Assembly (NCBI GenBank): GCA_036936605.1
Contig: JAUPFV010000001.1
Coordinates: 168,850,643-168,914,642 of the forward strand
Reading direction: 5' to 3'
DNA: 64,000 bases
Source: Limnanthes douglasii subsp. nivea
Lineage: Eukaryota; Streptophyta; Magnoliopsida; Brassicales; Limnanthaceae
The notes under the pieces were generated by a model. The model searched no databases. It was given only the letters and a program-made list of their open reading frames with translations, and was not told the DNA's origin. Positions 34,816 to 46,996 of this stretch are shown piece after piece (the stretch's first letter is position 1; the number at the start of each line of letters is the position of its first letter). The translations under genes and the position numbers were made by a program.

Positions 34816-36450
34816 GTGTGCTCCTTCTAGTCATCTCACCTACTCAGATTTTCGTCCTCTTCTTCATAAAATTACATCTAGAATTAAATCTTGGACCTCT
34901 AAGCCTTATTCTTATGTTGGTAGACTTCAACTCATTAAGTCTATATTATTCGCCGGTCAGGTCTACTGGTCATCTATATTTATCCTACCCTCAAGGATTT
35001 TCAAAGAATTGACTCAGTATCTCCGTCATTTTCTTTGGTCGGGCTCGGCAATGAAAATCTATGGTGCCAAAGTTGCATGGGCCACGATCACTTCGCCCAC
35101 TATAGAGGGCGGCCTTGGGATTCTAGACCTCAAAATCTGGAATCAGGTGGCTGTCCTAAAACACCTTTGGTCAATCATCAATAATAAAACTCATTCCATT
35201 TGGAGTGACTGGATTAAGATAGAAAACATTAAAAATAATAATTTTTGGAACCTCCCGATGGGATCCTCTCATGGATCCGGAGGAAAATTCTTTGTCTCCG
35301 TCCTTTGGCTTGTAAAATGTGCAGGGTGGCAATTGGAAATGGCTCGAGTACCTCCTTCTGGTACGATCCATGGCTCATCCCTTCTTCGCTTGCTTCCCAC
35401 TATGGAAAACGTATCACCAAGGACTCTAGACTCGGGAAACACCTCATGGTCTCGGATATCATCCGCAATGGGAGCTGGAACTGGCCATCCAATATTAGAT
35501 CAGTGAATGCTCGAAATCGCGCCAATCTGTTGGAAATCCACAATCTCGTTCGCTCTCTCCCTCCTCCTAACATCTTCTCCAACGATATTCCCTTCTGGAA
35601 GGCGAAAGAAGGATGTACTTCCTTCTCTATCAAGGACACGTACCACGCCATTCAGTTGCCCAACCCTAAAGTAGGGTGGGCCGGGTTAGTTTGGAATAAA
35701 TCCAATATTCCTCACCATTCCTTCATCTTATGGCTCGCTATTATGGGCAAGATTGTCACCAAAGACAAGCTTCGCAGTTGGGATTATAACATCCCAGCTG
35801 ATTGTGCCCTGTGCAACTCTGACAATGAGACTATCCCTCGTCTCCTTTTTTATTGTAGTTTCACTCAGAGTATTTGGACTCATGCTAGTTCTAAACTAGG
35901 TTTCCCCTTTACCGCCTCCTATTGGCAGTCTTGGGTTTGTGAAACGTCAAATTTGTCTCAATCTCGAAACCATTCTATTTGGCAGTCTTGCTTCGCCGCG
36001 ATAATTTACCATGTTTGGAATGAGAGGAACCTAAGAACCTTTGGTACCCTTCCTGCCATTGCCTCTATGGTTTCTCACCGATTTTTTTCAGATCTTCGGT
36101 TTAGATTCCAAGGCACCAAGACTGGATGACCATTCTAAAATTAATATTTATTACTCAACTTTTATATGAAGGATTCCTTTTGGTGAGTGCAGTTCATGAC
36201 CCGACACTTCATTGATCGCTGAGACGACTACGGGTGTTGTTGGTGATGTCTACCTGTTTGAGTTGTACTCTAGTCTACTTGTATTGGAGAAGTCCTATCT
36301 CTCTTCTATGATTTGATCGTTTTACTGTTATTTTCATTTTGTTTTGCAAAAGACTTTCCTTAGTCGATTGTTGATGTATTTCTCAGGATATGCCCCAGAT
36401 CCTTGTATGAACCTTATTTCAATTTATTAATGCTTTTAAACACAAAAAAA
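34816..36450 (+). mobile_element. LINE 3: 5'-truncated LINE, same family as LINE 2
   Basis: It begins inside the RT domain (GVLLL, matching YLGVLLL of LINE 2), then reads IKSW-like, LIKSILFAGQVYWSSIFILP, LRHFLWSG, GGLGILDLKIWNQVAVLKHL. After a frameshift near 35260 it continues with IGNGSSTSFWYDPWL, FSIKDTYHAI, VGWAGLVWNKSNIPHHSFIL, CALCNSDNETIPRLLFYCSF and SIWQSCFAAIIYHVWNERN, ending at 36127. The 3' UTR shares TTGTATGAACCTTATTTCAA and CACA7 with the LINE 2 tail. 5' truncation is typical of incomplete reverse transcription. No RNase H. The frame is open over nearly 300 codons, so it is younger than LINE 2 or evolves slowly. Confidence 0.88.
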
Positions 36451-36590
36451 CACTACAAATTGCATTCGTCAAAAGTTGACATCTAAAGACCATAAACTTC
36501 AATTATAATAGTCTTATTATTTATTATATTAATAAGCTTATCATATTCATTACAGTTTTGGTTATAAGTGTATAAATTAACGGTTGACCT
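36451..36590. repeat. Segmental repeat, copy C (first part)
   Basis: CACTACAAATTGCATTCG, AGTTGACATCTAAAG and TCTTATTATTTATTATATTA match the start of copy B. The copy is interrupted at about 36590 and resumes near 37641. Confidence 0.65.
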
Positions 36591-36920
36591 GAGGAGGTGG
36601 ACTTCAACCAAGCCACCCCTTCTTATGAAGTGGCTATGGAGATTTCCATAGGAAAAGAAAAGGCCATGGTGCTCATATTTTTCTGCTAAGTACCTCTCCG
36701 CAAAAATGGATTGACCAACCCACCTCTAAAATATCCTGCATCTATAAAGGTCTTATTTGGTACAGAGAGACTTTCAGGCAGAACTTGGGCTATACTTTTT
36801 GGTTGGGCAATGGGAAGCCGATTCGCTTCTGGGATGATGTTTGGCCGTGCCACTCTCCTCAGAGATGCATGCCAGAATTTATATCAATTCACAAGGTTCT
36901 CATGACCTCAAAGTGATAGA
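36590..36920 (+). mobile_element. LINE remnant (zf-RVT region) of a third family
   Basis: The reading LLMKWLWRF, then after a frame change WIDQPTSKISCIYKGLIWYR, FWLGNGKPIRFWDDVWPC and SPQRCMPEFISI, is the RT C-terminal and zf-RVT region of a plant LINE. It ends at TGA near 36917. It is unlike LINEs 2 and 3 in wording. Such fragments occur in plant nuclear and mitochondrial DNA, and here it abuts the GC-rich block that follows. Confidence 0.7.
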
Positions 36921-36924
36921 AATC

Positions 36925-37640
36925 TAAAAGAAAAAAAAGGATTTTAGCACTACTTTCCGCCGGAGTGACTAGAAGATAAATTTGCATTCTCTTGATAGCA
37001 GATAGCATGACTTTTTTTTCCCTTATTTTTACCTTTTTTATTTTATCTGCTTCAATTTTTACCGTTTATTCTTAAAGCGGAGCACCCAACTATGGCAAGC
37101 AAGGCCCTCTTAAGGTAAGGGTTAGGTTAGTCAATCCGGCCCGAGACGTGTTCGTTGACAAAACCGCCGTAGGAATGGGGCCGGGCCTTTCAATAGAGCG
37201 TAGGCGAACTGATCAACGAGAAAGAGGCCCTACTCACTACAAACGAATACACCACAAGATCGAACTGCACTCATGCCTCTCCCGCATCAAGTTGACCGCC
37301 CCCCATACGTAGTGATTCTATCAATCATGTAGGTAGGGCCCTCTTTCAATAGACTCCACTATTCATATGAATGAAGAAATGAATGCCGGGCTCTTTCTTT
37401 CACTACTAACCCCAAGAAGTTTCTTAATGTTAATACTTTCTCTTTCGTCGAGCCCAGCCCCGAGCTTGTGGTCCTCCTTTGAGTGGGGGTGGGAAAAATT
37501 AGATAAATCCGTCAAGTTCAATGTACGTAGCAGCAAGGATAGTGCATCACCTATTTCTTTCTCGTTCTCGCTCGGGAGCCAAAATGAACACGCCTGCTAC
37601 CTACTCTACTGGCCCTTCGACCAAGCATTCTACCCTTATC
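36925..37640. other. GC-rich block resembling plant mitochondrial intergenic DNA (possible NUMT)
   Basis: Base composition changes abruptly to near-balanced, with words such as CAATCCGGCCCGAGACGTG, GGAATGGGGCCGGGCC, GGTAGGGCCCTCTTTCAATA and TTTCGTCGAGCCCAGCC, unlike the AT-rich DNA on both sides. It has no clear coding region. A 96-codon frame (37367-37657) has no recognised domain. It interrupts repeat copy C, so it arrived after that duplication. The texture recalls plant mitochondrial spacers, but I cannot match it to a named gene. Confidence 0.5.
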
Positions 37641-38690
37641 ATATTAACAAAATATGATTTTGGTTATAAATATTTAAATATATGTTTGACTTGTTTATTT
37701 CCAATTTACTGAATTTATTATTTAACAAATATTTAATTTAATTCGTCAAATTTTTCACTTTAAACCCGTCTTTATTTTTTTGTTTCAAGAATAAATAAAT
37801 ATGTATTTTACATTTTATACTTATTAAGCATACCAAATTGTGTTTTACATCAATTTTTTTTAGTTTTGGAAAAAATATTAGTTTAAAATTTATGTTTAAA
37901 ATAAATAAATTTAATTACTTTTAGATTTTAATTATTTAAATTCAATTTAAATGGTATTCAACTGTTATTCCTAGTCTCATATATAGTTTTATTGTTTGTT
38001 TGATTTGTTGTTTTTGTGATTGTATTTAGATTTAGAAAATAAAATTCATCGAATAATTATTTATGTATGCAAATATGTATTTGGACCAACGTGATCAAAA
38101 TTTATGAACTACAATTATAGCTAGTTTTGACCTATAGATCAAAATTGATTATTTTGTTTATATATTTATGTTTTTTTATTGAAAATTTTAATTTTTAGGA
38201 TTATATGTTTTCATCTTATTGTAAGTGGATACCACCGAGAAACATAGCAAAGATGTATTATGAAACTTTATCTTTGTGAGTGGTTGAACCTCAACGACTC
38301 GAACATATAGAACCGAGTGGACCTTTGACCAGGTCGGTGAGAGTATATGGACGGCAAACTGGTAGAAATTACTCACCATAGAACCGTAGCCTAGTGATTC
38401 CCTATCGCAAAAGAAGACTCAAACAAATATGAACCATGATGAAATTAAGGAGTTTAAATAAAAGATATCTAATGTATCGAGATTATACAAGAGATTTTTG
38501 AATCACATAGCATATTACGTCGATCACGATAATATAAATATATTCATATATTTTTAAAATATTATTCATGAATATTTATTATATTATATTTTATAACGCG
38601 CATATTTTGCTACTCGGTTGGGACTTAACCAATCAACCAGTTGTCCATCAAGCTGTCAACAACACTGTCTTCGAAACAATGTTGTATGCA
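37641..38690. repeat. Segmental repeat, copy C (second part)
   Basis: It continues the A/B segment: AAAATAAATAAATTTAATTA, TTTGATTTGTTGTTTTT, AACAAATATGAACCATGATG, GAGATTATACAAGAGATTTT with TGAATCACATAG, and ATCAAGCTGTCAACAACACT at the end. Around 38250-38400 it has a GC-richer stretch absent from B, with a possible exon. Confidence 0.68.
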
Positions 38691-41600
38691 TTGCATGCTT
38701 GAAACCCAAATATGAAAATTCATTAATATATGACATCCATAAAACATAAACTTACTATTATTTTTTGGGAAGATGGCTGTCACATTTGAAGATGTCCCAA
38801 CACTCCCACTGTTGTTATCATCTTCAATACACCCGAGAATTTATAGCTTTAATTATCCTCGTACTCTGATTAAGGTAGTAAAACTTGTAGTCTTTTGACT
38901 TCATCGGATAATCAATAAAGTATCCATTGATAATTTGAGGTTAGTTTCTATTCATGAAGATTATATGCGTGTATTTCTAGCTTATATTTCCACATACGGA
39001 AGTGTCAATGACTTGGTTTTCTACAAGTCCACAATTTATGATGAGTTTTAGGAACTGCTTTGGTGGGAACTCGATTAAGAATGTAAACAACGTTATGTAA
39101 CTCATGCATTCATAAACTTATTGCCAAACCATTTCAACTGATCATGAATCTAACTATGTGTATTAATTTATGATTTCTTTGTTCTGCAACACCATTTTGT
39201 TTTTGTGTTCTCACATAGTGTTTTGAGCACTAATACCATTTTCTCGAAGAAATCTAGCAAATGGTTTTTTATTTTTGCTAACTTCATCGTATTTATCATA
39301 ATACTCCCTCGTCTATAAGATATTATAACTTTTTACTTCTTTATCTAATTGCTTTTCATCTTCAGTAGTGGACATTGTAAGGTAGTTCACTATCCGAGAT
39401 TTTTCTTGCAATAAATATATGAATTGATATCACAAAAATCCATTAATAAATATGATGAAATATTTGTCATTTAAGAATGACAGAGCTGATAAAAAAGCAC
39501 AAATATAATTGTGTATCAAATTAAAGAGGTCCTTCGACCTTGTAACAGTTTTATTGGTATATTTTACAATTTTATTTTTTAAATAAATCTATACAAGTGC
39601 CAAGATCTATAAATTCTAAGTCTTTAAGGAACATATATTTTACTAACATTTCTACCCGTTGTTTAGAGATATGGCATATGTGTTTATTTCACAAGTTCAC
39701 TATTTTTGTTGTGTATCAAACTCTATTTATTACCAGTATTTGAATCATTTATATAAAGTAAAGACTAAGAGAATGCATAGTTCAAATCAAACTTATATGA
39801 ACCATATTTTAGAGTACGAGTACCAAAGCATACATAATTTTTTAAATGAAAAACTAGATTTCGCAAAAATAAAAATAAAACTGTTATTGTAGGATCAAAA
39901 TGATTTCTGGTACTCATGGTCAGACGAAAGTCCCCACAGCTTCCACCAAAGCTCTTTTTATGTTTCTCATTGTTACGTGCCTTTTATTTATTATATTGTT
40001 GGTTGTAAAAAATCCTTGTAAAAAACTTGATACATGAATAGTGCAATCTTAATTAAACCACTAATTATTTTTAGGAACTTCAAGTAAATTAGATTTATGA
40101 CCTATAAAAAAAATTACATTTGTTTTCTAGCCATGCTTTAAGTTTTGGAAAACGTTTTGCTAGTGACCAAATGTACATAAAACTTGCATTCCATTTTCTT
40201 GGTTCCGGACGTTTTTGAATTAGGAGCCGAGGCTTTTGAAGCCATGAAATTATTTTTCTTCTTTAGCATGTTCTTTTTTTTGTTTCTTTGATTGGTAGTA
40301 ATAAGGTTCACCTTTTTCATTTCCATACTAATTTTTAACGTGTTTCTTCTTGGATTAAGACACTTTTAAATTGGTGGATGTTCCACTTGTCCTTTTGAGT
40401 ACTATAATTTGGAGGGAACATTTGATCTTTAGGAGGAAGAATATTTAGAATGACGGTTATCAGAAAGTTATTATTTATTGGCAAAGCAAATATTATTAGT
40501 TTTGAGGCTATCGATGTATCTTTGACAAAATAATCATATAATCTCTCGAAAATTAGTTAATCGTGACACGTAGTTAAATGCTATTGATTATCTGATGTTA
40601 TGGAGGCATCTTCACCATGCTTGATTTTTTTTAACATAATCACTAGCAAGTAAATATTCCCTTATGTCAAGAGAAATAACCATCCAGAGGTAGTTAAATA
40701 GAAGATAATTAAAACTTTCACATGAGTCATGGTAGAATAATTCTGCCTCTGTACTTTCATCAGACAAGCAATGATTTTTTTTCCATACATTACAAGGTCC
40801 ACATCTATGATTCCTAAATCAAATTCAGTATGAACCTTCTAATTCTTTAAATTCTTCCTAACAAATTGAGTAGCCATAACAAAAGCAACATCTAGGATAA
40901 CATCAAGGTTCGATAAGATACGAATTGATACAATGCTTTGATATTTTAATTTTTGATACATGATAATAATTTTAACATGAATGTTGAATACAATGAGTTT
41001 CAATGTATTATTATTATAAAGTTTAAAATCTCTATTAATATAAATGTCCCACTTTTTAGAGTCCACTAATAATAATTAAGAATTTATATTTTAGATTTAA
41101 GACACATAAATATCCACCTTTGGAATTTCATTCATGTATATTATAACTTATTGTATATAGTTATATATGTCATGTCCACCTTTGGATGATCCAATAATAC
41201 ATAACAAAAAAACAATATTTCGATTATATGACAATATCCACCTTCAGGAAGTCCACTAAAATAAAATCTAAACTTTAAGTTTAAGATGATGTACATTAAT
41301 CTTCGTAATAGTATTTACTTATAATGCTATTTAAAGTATAAATAGCTTATATTTGTGTTGCATAAATAATTATTTTAATCTAGCTTTAGCATATGATTGG
41401 ACCAAATTGATGATCAATATTGTTATATGCGAAGACTAAAGTTGTTTAGGATCTTAGATTTAATGTTTCAATATAGATTATAAAGTTTTCAAATTTGGAT
41501 AATAGTATTTTATTAATCTATATTTAACATATGATTATTCTATTTTGGTGTTTAATAGATTTATATGACAAAACCAAGTTTGTTTAGGATATGTTATAAT

Positions 41601-41693
41601 AATGATAGTCTATACTTTAATATTTTATATTTGTTCAATAAATTTTATTAAATATTTTAGTTGATTTTAAAACTATTCATATTTTATTTTACA

Positions 41694-42520
41694 GATGCAT
41701 AATTTAATTGACCAAAGTTTACTATAACTTAAACCACAAATCTAAAATAATTTCAATTTATGTATTTATTATTTAGAATATATTATAGTATTGAAGTTTT
41801 ATATCCTAATATTTTAGGTTCGGACAATGAAATCTTTTTTTAATATTTTAGTTTGATACTAAAATTATTTTTAACTAATTTTAAAGGCGGAAGTGTTATT
41901 TAGTAAACCAAAATTTACTTAGATATTTGTTGGAAATATGAATATCGCATATTATGCTTAAGAACAATCTGATCTCAACACTAGTATAATATGTATATTA
42001 TCCATTTTGAATACGAAGACCCGTACAGTTTTGTTTTTGATCCACTTCTAAAATATCTCATACTAGTTTAATATTTTAGTTTAATTCTAATATTTTTTAT
42101 TTGTTGAATAAAATATTATTTAATATTTTAGTTTAATTTCAAAATTGTTCTTACTTAATTTTACGGAAGCGTAATTTAATTGACCAAAGTTTACTATGGC
42201 TTAAGCGGTCAAATCTAAAATAATTTTAATTTATTTATTATTAATTTAGAATATATTATAATACTCAAGTTTTATATCCTAGTATTTTAGGGTTTTACAA
42301 TTAAATTTTAGTGTGATACTAAAATTGTTTTAACTAATTTTAAAAGCGGAAGTGTTATTTAATAGACCAAAATTTATATATGATTCATGTTAGGAATATG
42401 GGTACTGCATATTCCATTTAAGAACAATCCGATCTACTAGTATGATATTATTCGTTTTGGACCTGAAAACCCGTATGAATTTGTTTTTGGACTTCCAAAA
42501 GGTCTCGTACTAGTTGAGAT
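41694..42520. repeat. Diverged direct duplication, period about 470 bp
   Basis: GACCAAAGTTTACTAT, AGAATATATTATA, GTTTTATATCCTA, CGGAAGTGTTATTTA and AAGAACAATC occur in the same order from 41694 and from 42165. Both copies end with a GTTNGGAATATG block and an ACCCGTA...TTTGTTTTTG block typical of copia LTR flanks. Probably duplicated leader or LTR sequence. Confidence 0.75.
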
Positions 42521-42835
42521 ATGTTTTTACTTATATAGCATTAATCATTCCCATGTTAACTGATGTAAAATGTGGGATTTTGGTCACCAACCTAAAAAAT
42601 CATCCTCTCAAACAAAATATCACTTTAGCTTCCTCTCAATTAAACTTTATTCGCTCACTCTAATATAAGATTGCTTCAAAGTTTTCCACCTAAGCAATAG
42701 AACTTTACAGCGAATTCATCTGCCCACTCAAGGCCACCATGCATGTTCCTTAACGACACTCCATAAGCACTCGGAACTTAGGTCTTACTAGTTGTTGAGA
42801 ATTTCATCCACATCGGTTCTCTAACTAGGAATGGA

Positions 42836-42847
42836 GCTCTGATACCA
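42836..42847 (-). promoter_or_regulatory. Primer-binding site (initiator Met tRNA type)
   Basis: GCTCTGATACCA is the complement of TGGTATCAGAGC, the standard plant copia primer-binding site. It lies two bases from TGTTAGGA, the expected LTR edge, which supports a minus-strand copia element on its left. Confidence 0.75.
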
Positions 42848-42849
42848 TT

Positions 42850-43329
42850 TGTTAGGAATTATAAGTACAACATGTTCCGTTTTCATATATAACTACGGAC
42901 AACCCGCACTACTAGTTGGGAATTAAAGACTCATAACATTATATAAACATTGTATAAGTAAAAGTGATTGCAATCAATCATAATTTAACCATAATTCATT
43001 CTAGATTTAGATTTAAAAGCTATATTTAAAAATATATATTAATAAACAGTTGAATATGATAGAAAACAAATACTCTTGTACCAAACGTTAAATATCAAAA
43101 AATTTATTTTTTAATTTTAATTAAACATAAGCTATGTTATTTTGTTAATTAAAACTGTAATTCAATCAGTTATATAGATTAGGGAGTAACCGAATTGTCT
43201 GGTCCCATCCGAGTCAGTTTAATATTATTCTATTTTATCGATCCAAATATATAACTATCAATTTTAAGCGTGTACGACCAAATCATATTTTTTTAATAAT
43301 ATAAATTATTTGGTCGAATACATTTTTTT
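42850..43329 (-). other. Probable LTR remnant of copia element 2
   Basis: It starts with TGTTAGGAATTATAAGTAC next to the primer-binding site. The far LTR edge was not found, and the LINE 4 tail begins near 43330. Otherwise AT-rich. Confidence 0.4.
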
Positions 43330-44175
43330 AAGATAAAAGGATTTATGATTGAATTAGAAATCAGGCCCAACCAAGACTGAGCTTACAAACTCATCCTAAC
43401 AAAATAGGAAATTGAAATGAAGAACAATAAAGTTAATATAACGCCAAATGTTTAACAAAATTTCAAACTCCGTCTCAATTTCAAGACCAGCTGAGATAGC
43501 AGCCAAATTCAAGAAAATCAATGAGCTTCAGTAGGAAATCGATGGAAGAAAGAGAAACTTCTACTTAATCGCTTCATTTGATGCTATTCTATAAAAACTT
43601 TTAAAATCAAGATGGAATGAAGCAGAGAACTCCTTAAATTGATACTAGTAGAAATAGAACAAACTTCATCACCAGATTATCAATGGGATTCATCAGAAAA
43701 TTGAGGGAGAAGAAGTAGATTTTACTTTAAGGTCTACATTTGAAGCTGTTCCAGTAAGAATTTCATCAACGAGATAAAGTGAAGCAGAGCAGCCCACAAA
43801 TTGAAGTTCACTATGAGATAGCCAGAGATGTATGATAAATGCTCGATAAAATGAAAGATGAAGCTTTTTGGAGAGTTAAAATGACTTGTAGAAGAGAAGA
43901 GCCTACATGAAGCATCCTGCTCGTAAAATCGCGTCAAGTAAGACTGAGTTAATTGAAATTCATAGTGTTCAGGAATAACTCAAACCTAGATAGATGGCTA
44001 AGACTTGATGAGCCAGTAGACTCGCTTTGATGGGCCAACAGATTTCCAGAGATTATAACCTGAAATAAGAAATTATCTATGCATATGCTTGTCACGAGTT
44101 TTGCAGCAACATTGATAAAGACTAAGAAAATGTTAAAGGATATTAGAAGTAATTTGATATAGAAATAGAAAACAA

Positions 44176-46996
44176 CTATTCAATTCTTATGTAGCCCATT
44201 CCAATACTCTTTAAAAGGGTGATGTATTCCAATTAAGGAGGATCCTGAAAGTTAAGGTGGTCTATTTTTATTTTATATTTCAGAGTCCACCTAGCGAGCC
44301 AATCAACCGCTTTGTTTTGTTCTCTGAAAATGTGATGAAGGATCATAGAAAGGGATATTAAGGATCTACTACAATTAATAATAGACTCAAAAGATGAGGG
44401 AGTTTGACCAGAAGATAGAAGCGATACTAATATTAAACCTTTGATTTTGCAGAACCGAAGACCATCATGAAGGACTCTTGATTCAGCTTTTATACGAGAG
44501 ATCTTGCCATAAAGGTTACTATAGCCATGACGGATAATTCCATTCCTATTTCAAATAATAACACCTCAACTGGATTCTCCAGAAGCAAGATAACAAGCAT
44601 CAATGTTTAGCTTGCATCTTCTAAGGAGAGGAGGCTTCCTGGAAAAGGTGAGAATTTTTCTTTTTCTTATTGAGGTGGTTGAAACATCCTAGGATAGTAG
44701 CTGTTATCTCAAAATATTTCCAATGCTTATGTTTAAAGAGGTAAGAATGATCAAGGCTTGATAATATATTCTTTACATAGTTAATGGATGAGATATGAGA
44801 GATAGAAAAGCCTTTGAAATTGACCTTATTCCTAGATTACCAAATTACCCAGTTGACAATAGCAAGCAAAATATTCTTGATGTGAGCTTTGCTTGAAAAA
44901 ATGTAGTTTTTTCCTTATTTATTGCTTGGCCTGAAATAGTTTGATATTTCTGTTAAAAGGTGCCAAGAATATTCATAGAACAACTAAGACTATTAGTAAA
45001 TATTAATAAATCGTTAGGAAAAGAAAGATATAGAATAGTAATGCTACTTCTACAAGAATACTTCAAAGTTTCATTAGATTCATAGACCTCCCTTTATTAG
45101 CACTTCTAATGCCTCTTTTGGCTTTACAAAAACCAATGTCCTTGCCATTGATGATTATAGATACATAGACAGCTTTGATAAGACTACTAATTAAGTTTAA
45201 AAATATATAGTTAAAACCAAAAGATTGAAGAACTTTAATAATGAAGCTATGAGACAGATTATCGAATGCCTTAGTCATATCAACTTTTATAACAATGTTC
45301 TCTGCCTTGGTTCTCCTGCCTAAATCATGGATTAGCTAATTGGTAAGAAGAATATTGTCTTGAATAGACTTTTCTTTAACTTAACCATGCAAGCTTAGGA
45401 AGAAGGTTAGTTAGACTGTTATTTATAATCTTAGACACGATTCTATTCATAAGAGTACATAATCTAATAGGTTTAAAGTCTGACCATATTGTTGGATTGC
45501 AGGTTTAGGGGATGAGACAGATGCTAGTAGCCATGATGCCTTTGGAGATGTCCTTACCAAGAATGAAGGATTACATTTCATTTGCAGAAATCCTATTTGA
45601 TTATTTTCTAGCAAGTGAGAAAGAAGCATATGTTGAATCCATCCATGCCAGTTGCACTAGATCGCTTGAGGTTTTGAATAATGATAAAAATCTCATCCTT
45701 AGTAGGAATTACTAACCGTAAGTTGTTATATGCATTATTAACATGCTTAGGAATAATGTTAAATAAGTTTTCACTCATGTAAACATTTTTTCAGCAATAT
45801 TTTGATAAGGAGAAGAAGTTAGATTATTTTTAAAATAGGATTCACCTGAAGAGCTTAGAAGATTTTCATCAGTAATCCAATTGTTGTTTTCTTTGATGTT
45901 GGAGATTCTGCCCTTTCTTATTTTTTTCTTGACAAAATTATGGTAAACCTTAGTATTCATATCTTCATCTTCTATCCAATTGGAGAAATATTTTTGAAAC
46001 CAATATTCTTCTTCCAATGTTAGAGCCATAAGATGATCTGCAGTTACTTTAGAAATATTATTTTTGTCATCAGTATTATTGGAGGATTGAAATTTGACCT
46101 CACAATATTTAACGACCTATTCAGTAACACGAATTTTGTCAAATTTTTTACCAAAGTGATTTTTATTCCAGTGCTTTAGAGCAACCTTAATTCTTTTGAA
46201 TTTATTCGAGAGTACAAACATATGATAGCTCACCATGTATTGAATCAAGTTAGTTTTCACGAATTTTTGTTCAAAGACCACATATTTAGAAATTTGAACC
46301 CATTCATATGCTTAACTCTGTCTTTAACAATATTAATACATAAAGGAGTGTGCTCTAAACAAGTCTTAGCCATATGGACAACCTTAGTATCATAGAAACC
46401 ATCAGACCAAGCTTGATTAAAAATAACTCTATCTAGGCGCTTCATTTAATTTTTTTAGACCAAGAAAATCTAGTCCCATCGTAGCCAGCGTCTTCCAAAA
46501 AGCAGTCATAAATCATATTGTTAAAGTATTTTGAGTTTTGATGGAATATGAAAAACAACCAATTTTCTCAATATGATAACATATAGAGTTAAAATAACCC
46601 AATACCATCCATTCTTTGGCAGTTGTAGAAATGTATTTAAGAATATCCCAAAGCTTCGGTCTGTTAGTCCTTTAATATTTAGAGTACACAGAACTGACAG
46701 AGAATATTTTTTCAAGGTATATGTGCTTGATTTCAACATGAATACATTGAGTATGATCCAATAAAACCTTGACCATTAAAATCATCTTTCCAGAACAACT
46801 ATATTTTGTTAAATGTGTTGGCTATATAATGGTTAAAACTAAGCTTAGCAACAATGAACTCCTGGTGATTGTTATTAATAAGGGGTTCCTTGATGATAAG
46901 AAATTTAATGTTTTCTTCAAGAACAATATATTTGAGTCTTCGTACGGAAGCCTTGTTGTCAATTCCACAAATATTCCAATTCATAATTTTGATCAT
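44176..46996 (-). pseudogene. LINE 4 ORF2 (endonuclease, RT, RNase H)
   Basis: It starts at ATG 46996 (MIKIMNWNICGIDNKASVRR), aligned with the LINE 1 ORF2 start. Further blocks are MKRLDRVIFNQAWSDGFY and HMAKTCLEHTPLCI (46445-46330), EEEYWFQKYFSNWIEDEDMN with KVYHNFVKK (46010-45930), RT block MTKAFDNLSHSFIIKVLQSF with FGFNYIF and SIIINGKDIGF (45278-45130), and RNase H with WGVIIWN, KAESRVLHDGL and REQNKAVDWLARW (44570-44280), ending at TAG 44176. The YADD region and zf-RVT core are missing or unreadable, which suggests an internal deletion between RT and RNase H. Confidence 0.8.

Larger units (their letters stand above)
38750..42849 (-). mobile_element. Ty1/copia element 2, decayed
   Basis: Minus-strand fragments run in copia order. 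They are a gag zinc-knuckle-like region (KMECKFYVHLVTSKTF) and a Lys-rich stretch at 40326-40138, integrase fragments with YILNRVPTKAVPKT (about 39090-39050), and a post-integrase block DYPMKSKDYKFYYLNQSTRI (about 38910-38860). No RT or RNase H remains, because the element stops near 38750. A primer-binding-site match (42836-42847) and the start of an LTR (TGTTAGGAATTATAAG from 42850) mark its upstream end. Many stops and frame changes. Confidence 0.7.

Noticed and set aside
34816..36470. Target-site duplication for LINE 3
   Set aside because: Only weak, low-complexity matches (CAC plus A-rich) were seen. The copia half expected on the other side is missing, so a simple insertion cannot be shown.
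37367..37657. 96-codon frame in the GC-rich block, considered as a mitochondrial gene such as a ccm or ribosomal protein
   Set aside because: No recognisable mitochondrial protein signature. GC-rich DNA keeps frames open by chance.
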